The notes under the pieces are model-generated. The model saw only the letters and a program-made list of their open reading frames with translations, did not search any database and was not told where the DNA came from. From NCBI GenBank assembly GCA_007129985.1, contig SKUL01000323.1, forward strand, positions 1-6,891: a DNA stretch of 6,891 bases, given 5' to 3'. Positions 4,887 through 6,891 of the stretch are shown here, piece by piece. Each line of letters opens with the position of its first letter. The stretch's first letter is position 1. The translations under genes were made by a program, and so were the position numbers. Source of the DNA: Flavobacteriales bacterium. GTDB taxonomy: Bacteria; Bacteroidota; Bacteroidia; Flavobacteriales_D; SKUL01.

Positions 4887-5978
4887 ATGAACCTCCAACG
4901 CCTGACAACAGTCCTGTGCCTGCTCATAACAGTGAGCCTAAGTGCACAGGAAACCGCCCCCAAACGAGAAGTGGGCGTGAACTGGCACGGCGGTTTTTTG
5001 TTTGCCCACCACCCCGATATGCGTCACCTTGTGGAGCGGCATTTTAACTCGGTGGAAATCTATTACCAACGCCAGTTTTCAGGCAAAAAAGATTGGCACC
5101 ACCACTACGGGATGCCGTCGTGGGGAATCTCCGCCATGTTTATGCCATTTCCGAGTGATGCCTTAGGTGAAGCTTACGGAGCCTCTACCTATTACCTTCT
5201 TCCATTGGTTCAGGGTGAGCGCTTTTCGCTCAACTACAAACTGGGGGCGGGATTGGCGATGCTGAGTGAGCGTTTCGACAGGGTGGAAAACAACCGCAAC
5301 AACGCCATCAGCACCCGCACCAATGTGCTGCTTCAAATGGCCATCAACGGCAGGCTGCAGGTACATCGTCAGGTAGGCTTGAACGTCGGCCTCTCGATGA
5401 CGCATTTCTCGAACGGAGCGGTTCGCAAACCCAATCTCGGCATTAACTTCTTTACCCTTCAGGCGGGAATCAGCTATTCGCCTTTTACAGAGGATAAACT
5501 AGCGCCCGAAGACCGTCCATTTGAAAAACCGCGAACATGGGTGATGAGCCTCTTTGCAGGTGCAGGCGTGAAACAGGAAATGACCCGTCAGGGGGATGTA
5601 CGACCTGCGGCAACGGTGCAATGGCTCGCGGAAAGGCGTATCAGTCCGAAGTTTTCATACGGAATGGGCGCCGAAATCAACGGAAATGCGAACCTCGAAA
5701 TAGCGCACCGCGAAAAGGAAATTGAAACCAACGCCCTTACGCCTTATCGCGCGGGTTTACTGGCGAGCGCTGCCTTTCACTTTGGCAGGATGGCGATTCT
5801 GGCGCAGGCGGGGGGCTACGTGTTTAACCCCGGAAATGTGGACGGTGTGGTGTTCAACCGCTTCGGATTGCGCCACGAAATCAACGAACGCTGGAAGGTG
5901 AATTTAACGCTGCGAACGCATTTCGCCAAAGCCGACCATTTTGAACTGGGTATGGTGTATCAAATCAACAGGCCGTGA
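4887..5978 (+). CDS. PagL-like acyloxyacyl hydrolase (lipid A 3-O-deacylase family), outer membrane
   Basis: This 363-residue protein has a clear Sec signal peptide (MNLQRL, hydrophobic TTVLCLLITVSLSA, cleavage near SLSAQ-E at about 21). Members of this family remove an ester- or acyloxy-linked acyl chain from lipid A in the outer membrane, altering LPS. The family signature is visible: LGAG (119-122), then MTHFSNGAVRKPNLGIN (171-187). His173 and Ser175 in H-x-S-N correspond to the PagL catalytic His/Ser. Alternating hydrophobic strands fit a beta-barrel. The protein is about twice the length of Pseudomonas PagL (173 residues with signal). Residues about 215-363 form a second strand-rich part without the catalytic motif, which may complete a larger barrel. 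Activity on lipid A is inferred from the family. Its stop TGA overlaps the GTG of the next gene (GTGA, 5975-5978), so the two are probably translated together. Confidence 0.86.
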   Translation: MNLQRLTTVLCLLITVSLSAQETAPKREVGVNWHGGFLFAHHPDMRHLVERHFNSVEIYYQRQFSGKKDWHHHYGMPSWGISAMFMPFPSDALGEAYGASTYYLLPLVQGERFSLNYKLGAGLAMLSERFDRVENNRNNAISTRTNVLLQMAINGRLQVHRQVGLNVGLSMTHFSNGAVRKPNLGINFFTLQAGISYSPFTEDKLAPEDRPFEKPRTWVMSLFAGAGVKQEMTRQGDVRPAATVQWLAERRISPKFSYGMGAEINGNANLEIAHREKEIETNALTPYRAGLLASAAFHFGRMAILAQAGGYVFNPGNVDGVVFNRFGLRHEINERWKVNLTLRTHFAKADHFELGMVYQINRP

Positions 5979-6721
5979 AAACAGGGAGACTACATAGCAT
6001 CTGGCTGCTGGCCGTTTTTGTTTTTCTGAGCGGATGCAAAAAAGAAAACATGGGCGACTGCCTGAAGGCTGTGGGCAATCAACTTGTGTTAACGCGGCCT
6101 TTGGAACCTTTTACCCGCATGGAGGTGGAAGACGGCATTACGGTGGTTTTCCGCTTTGACGAAGAACACCGCGCGGAGGTATCTGCCGGTGAAAACCTCA
6201 TTGATTTGATTGAAACCGAAGTGCGCGACGAAACGCTTTTTATCCGCAATCGCAATGTGTGCAATTGGGTGCGTCCGCTCGACACGCAAATATCTGTGGT
6301 GGTGTTTTGCGCTGAATTGAGGGAGTTGATTTCCAGAGGTTATGGTACAATTGAATCGGGTGATACGATTACCCAGCCCTTTTTTGCCGTGGAGCAATGG
6401 GATGCCAGCAGCACCATTCGTCTTACGCTGAACACGCAGGAGGTTTATATCCTTTCGCATACCGGTCCGGCGGATTACTTCTGCACGGGGCAGAGCGATT
6501 TCCTTTACGCTTACAACAGCAGCATGGGCATTTTGCGGCTCGAAGAAGTAGCCGCTCAGGAAGTGCAGGTATGGAACCTCGGTGTGGGCGACATCCACGT
6601 GAACGCGTCGCAAAAGGCTTCCATTCTCATTGACCGCGTGGGAGATGTGTACTACCATGGCAATCCGGCCGAACTCGAAATCACCGAAAACGGAACAGGA
6701 AGGGCTATTCCTGTTAACTAA
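5975..6721 (+). CDS. GIN-domain-like (DUF2807) lipoprotein
   Basis: This 248-residue protein starts at a GTG that overlaps the stop of the hydrolase gene in GTGA, a typical translational-coupling arrangement; no ATG lies near. The N-terminus is a lipoprotein signal with lipobox LSGC (Cys21) followed by KKE. The mature part resembles the GIN domain (putative auto-transporter adhesin head, DUF2807): a region FTRMEVEDGITVVFRF (46-61), then AGENLIDLIETEV (71-83), LFIRNRN, and repeated short strands such as RGYGTIESGDTI, expected to stack as a beta-solenoid. The likely place is the periplasmic or outer face of a membrane. The molecular function of the family is not established. Four Cys in the mature part (29, 96, 112, 170) could form disulfides. 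The C-terminal codons are part of an 8-bp inverted repeat. Confidence 0.8.
   Translation: MKTGRLHSIWLLAVFVFLSGCKKENMGDCLKAVGNQLVLTRPLEPFTRMEVEDGITVVFRFDEEHRAEVSAGENLIDLIETEVRDETLFIRNRNVCNWVRPLDTQISVVVFCAELRELISRGYGTIESGDTITQPFFAVEQWDASSTIRLTLNTQEVYILSHTGPADYFCTGQSDFLYAYNSSMGILRLEEVAAQEVQVWNLGVGDIHVNASQKASILIDRVGDVYYHGNPAELEITENGTGRAIPVN
6694..6715 (+). terminator. Perfect 8-bp inverted repeat over the lipoprotein gene's end
   Basis: AACAGGAA (6694-6701) and TTCCTGTT (6708-6715) are exact complements around a 6-nt loop, ending four bases before the stop codon TAA (6719-6721). The position at an operon end, just before the next promoter, suggests a transcription terminator or 3' end stabiliser. 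There is no T-run after the stem, so a classic intrinsic terminator is not proven. Confidence 0.4.
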
Positions 6722-6750
6722 TCTTGCATGGCAGGCCGAAGCAGATTTTA

Positions 6751-6758
6751 TACCTTTG
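6751..6758 (+). promoter_or_regulatory. -7 box (TACCTTTG) of the small membrane-protein gene
   Basis: This is a perfect TAnnTTTG match, 16 bases before the ATG at 6775, the same distance as at the channel gene. A TTG at 6724-6726 is 24 bases upstream, slightly long for a -33 element. It indicates a separate transcription unit after the lipoprotein gene. Confidence 0.5.
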
Positions 6759-6774
6759 CAGCAAATTCTTCATT

Positions 6775-6891
6775 ATGCTTGTAGCCCTCGTAGCCATCGG
6801 AATGTTAGCGCTTGCTTTCGCAGGTATTGCCATTAAAATACTGGTGAAAAAAGACGGGCAGTTCAGCGGAACCTGTGCGAGCAACAACCCG
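6775..6891 (+). CDS. Small membrane protein, N-terminal part only
   Basis: Thirty-nine codons run from ATG 6775 to the window edge without a stop. The product begins with one hydrophobic helix (MLVALVAIGMLALAFAGIAI), then KILVKKDGQFSGTCASNNP. From memory this resembles a short conserved flavobacterial protein often annotated as a membrane or secreted protein, whose downstream part is Cys-rich; the single visible Cys (TCASN) fits. Its function is unknown. The start is supported by the -7 box 16 bases upstream. The call rests on a partial sequence. Confidence 0.75.
   Translation, partial: MLVALVAIGMLALAFAGIAIKILVKKDGQFSGTCASNNP

Noticed and set aside
6089..6658. 189-codon minus-strand frame opposite the lipoprotein gene
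   Set aside because: It is antisense to a gene with a signal peptide, lipobox and coupled start; its product has no recognisable motif.
6630..6836. 68-codon plus-strand frame near the right edge
   Set aside because: It overlaps the end of the lipoprotein gene, the -7 box and the start of the small membrane protein in another frame; nothing supports translation.

Overview
The window looks like a chromosomal piece of a Bacteroidota bacterium, probably of the Flavobacteriia; this is inferred from sequence features and not from a search. The signs are: TAnnTTTG-type -7 promoter boxes just ahead of several start codons, an absence of clear Shine-Dalgarno sequences, a Bacteroidota-style PagL-like acyloxyacyl hydrolase, a lipoprotein resembling GIN-domain (DUF2807) proteins, and the start of a small membrane protein of a type I associate with flavobacteria.

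The left part (1-2700) is accessory in character and visibly more A/T-rich. Its three genes are all on the minus strand: an unrecognised lipoprotein cut by the window edge (1-525), an unrecognised soluble 385-residue protein (721-1878), and a Cro/C1-type HTH protein resembling a HigA antitoxin (2124-2441) with no toxin gene beside it. Between and around the last two genes lies a dispersed repeat in three copies of the same orientation: a short degenerate copy (681-717) and two copies of about 160 bp (1928-2086 and 2495-2657) that align without gaps at about 90% identity. Both genes that follow a long copy (reading leftward) also share an identical 18-nt block just before their start codons. 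The result is a repeat-leader-gene, repeat-leader-gene, repeat layout, which is the most unusual thing in the window.

The right part (2700-6891) is richer in G/C and reads as ordinary core genome: a YbdG-type MscS mechanosensitive channel (2754-4034, plus), mazG (4031-4804, minus, convergent with the channel gene and overlapping its end by 4 nt), then, divergent from mazG, an outer-membrane acyloxyacyl hydrolase (4887-5978, plus) coupled by a GTGA overlap to the GIN-like lipoprotein (5975-6721, plus). A perfect 8-bp inverted repeat covers the end of that lipoprotein gene, and a new promoter and small membrane-protein gene begin at 6751-6775 and run off the right edge. The hydrolase and the lipoprotein are probably co-expressed cell-envelope proteins. 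MscS and MazG have no evident functional link to them or to each other.

No tRNA, rRNA, CRISPR array, transposase or integrase was seen. The 312-nt non-coding stretch 2442-2753 holds the HTH gene's promoter, one long repeat copy and the channel gene's -7 box.
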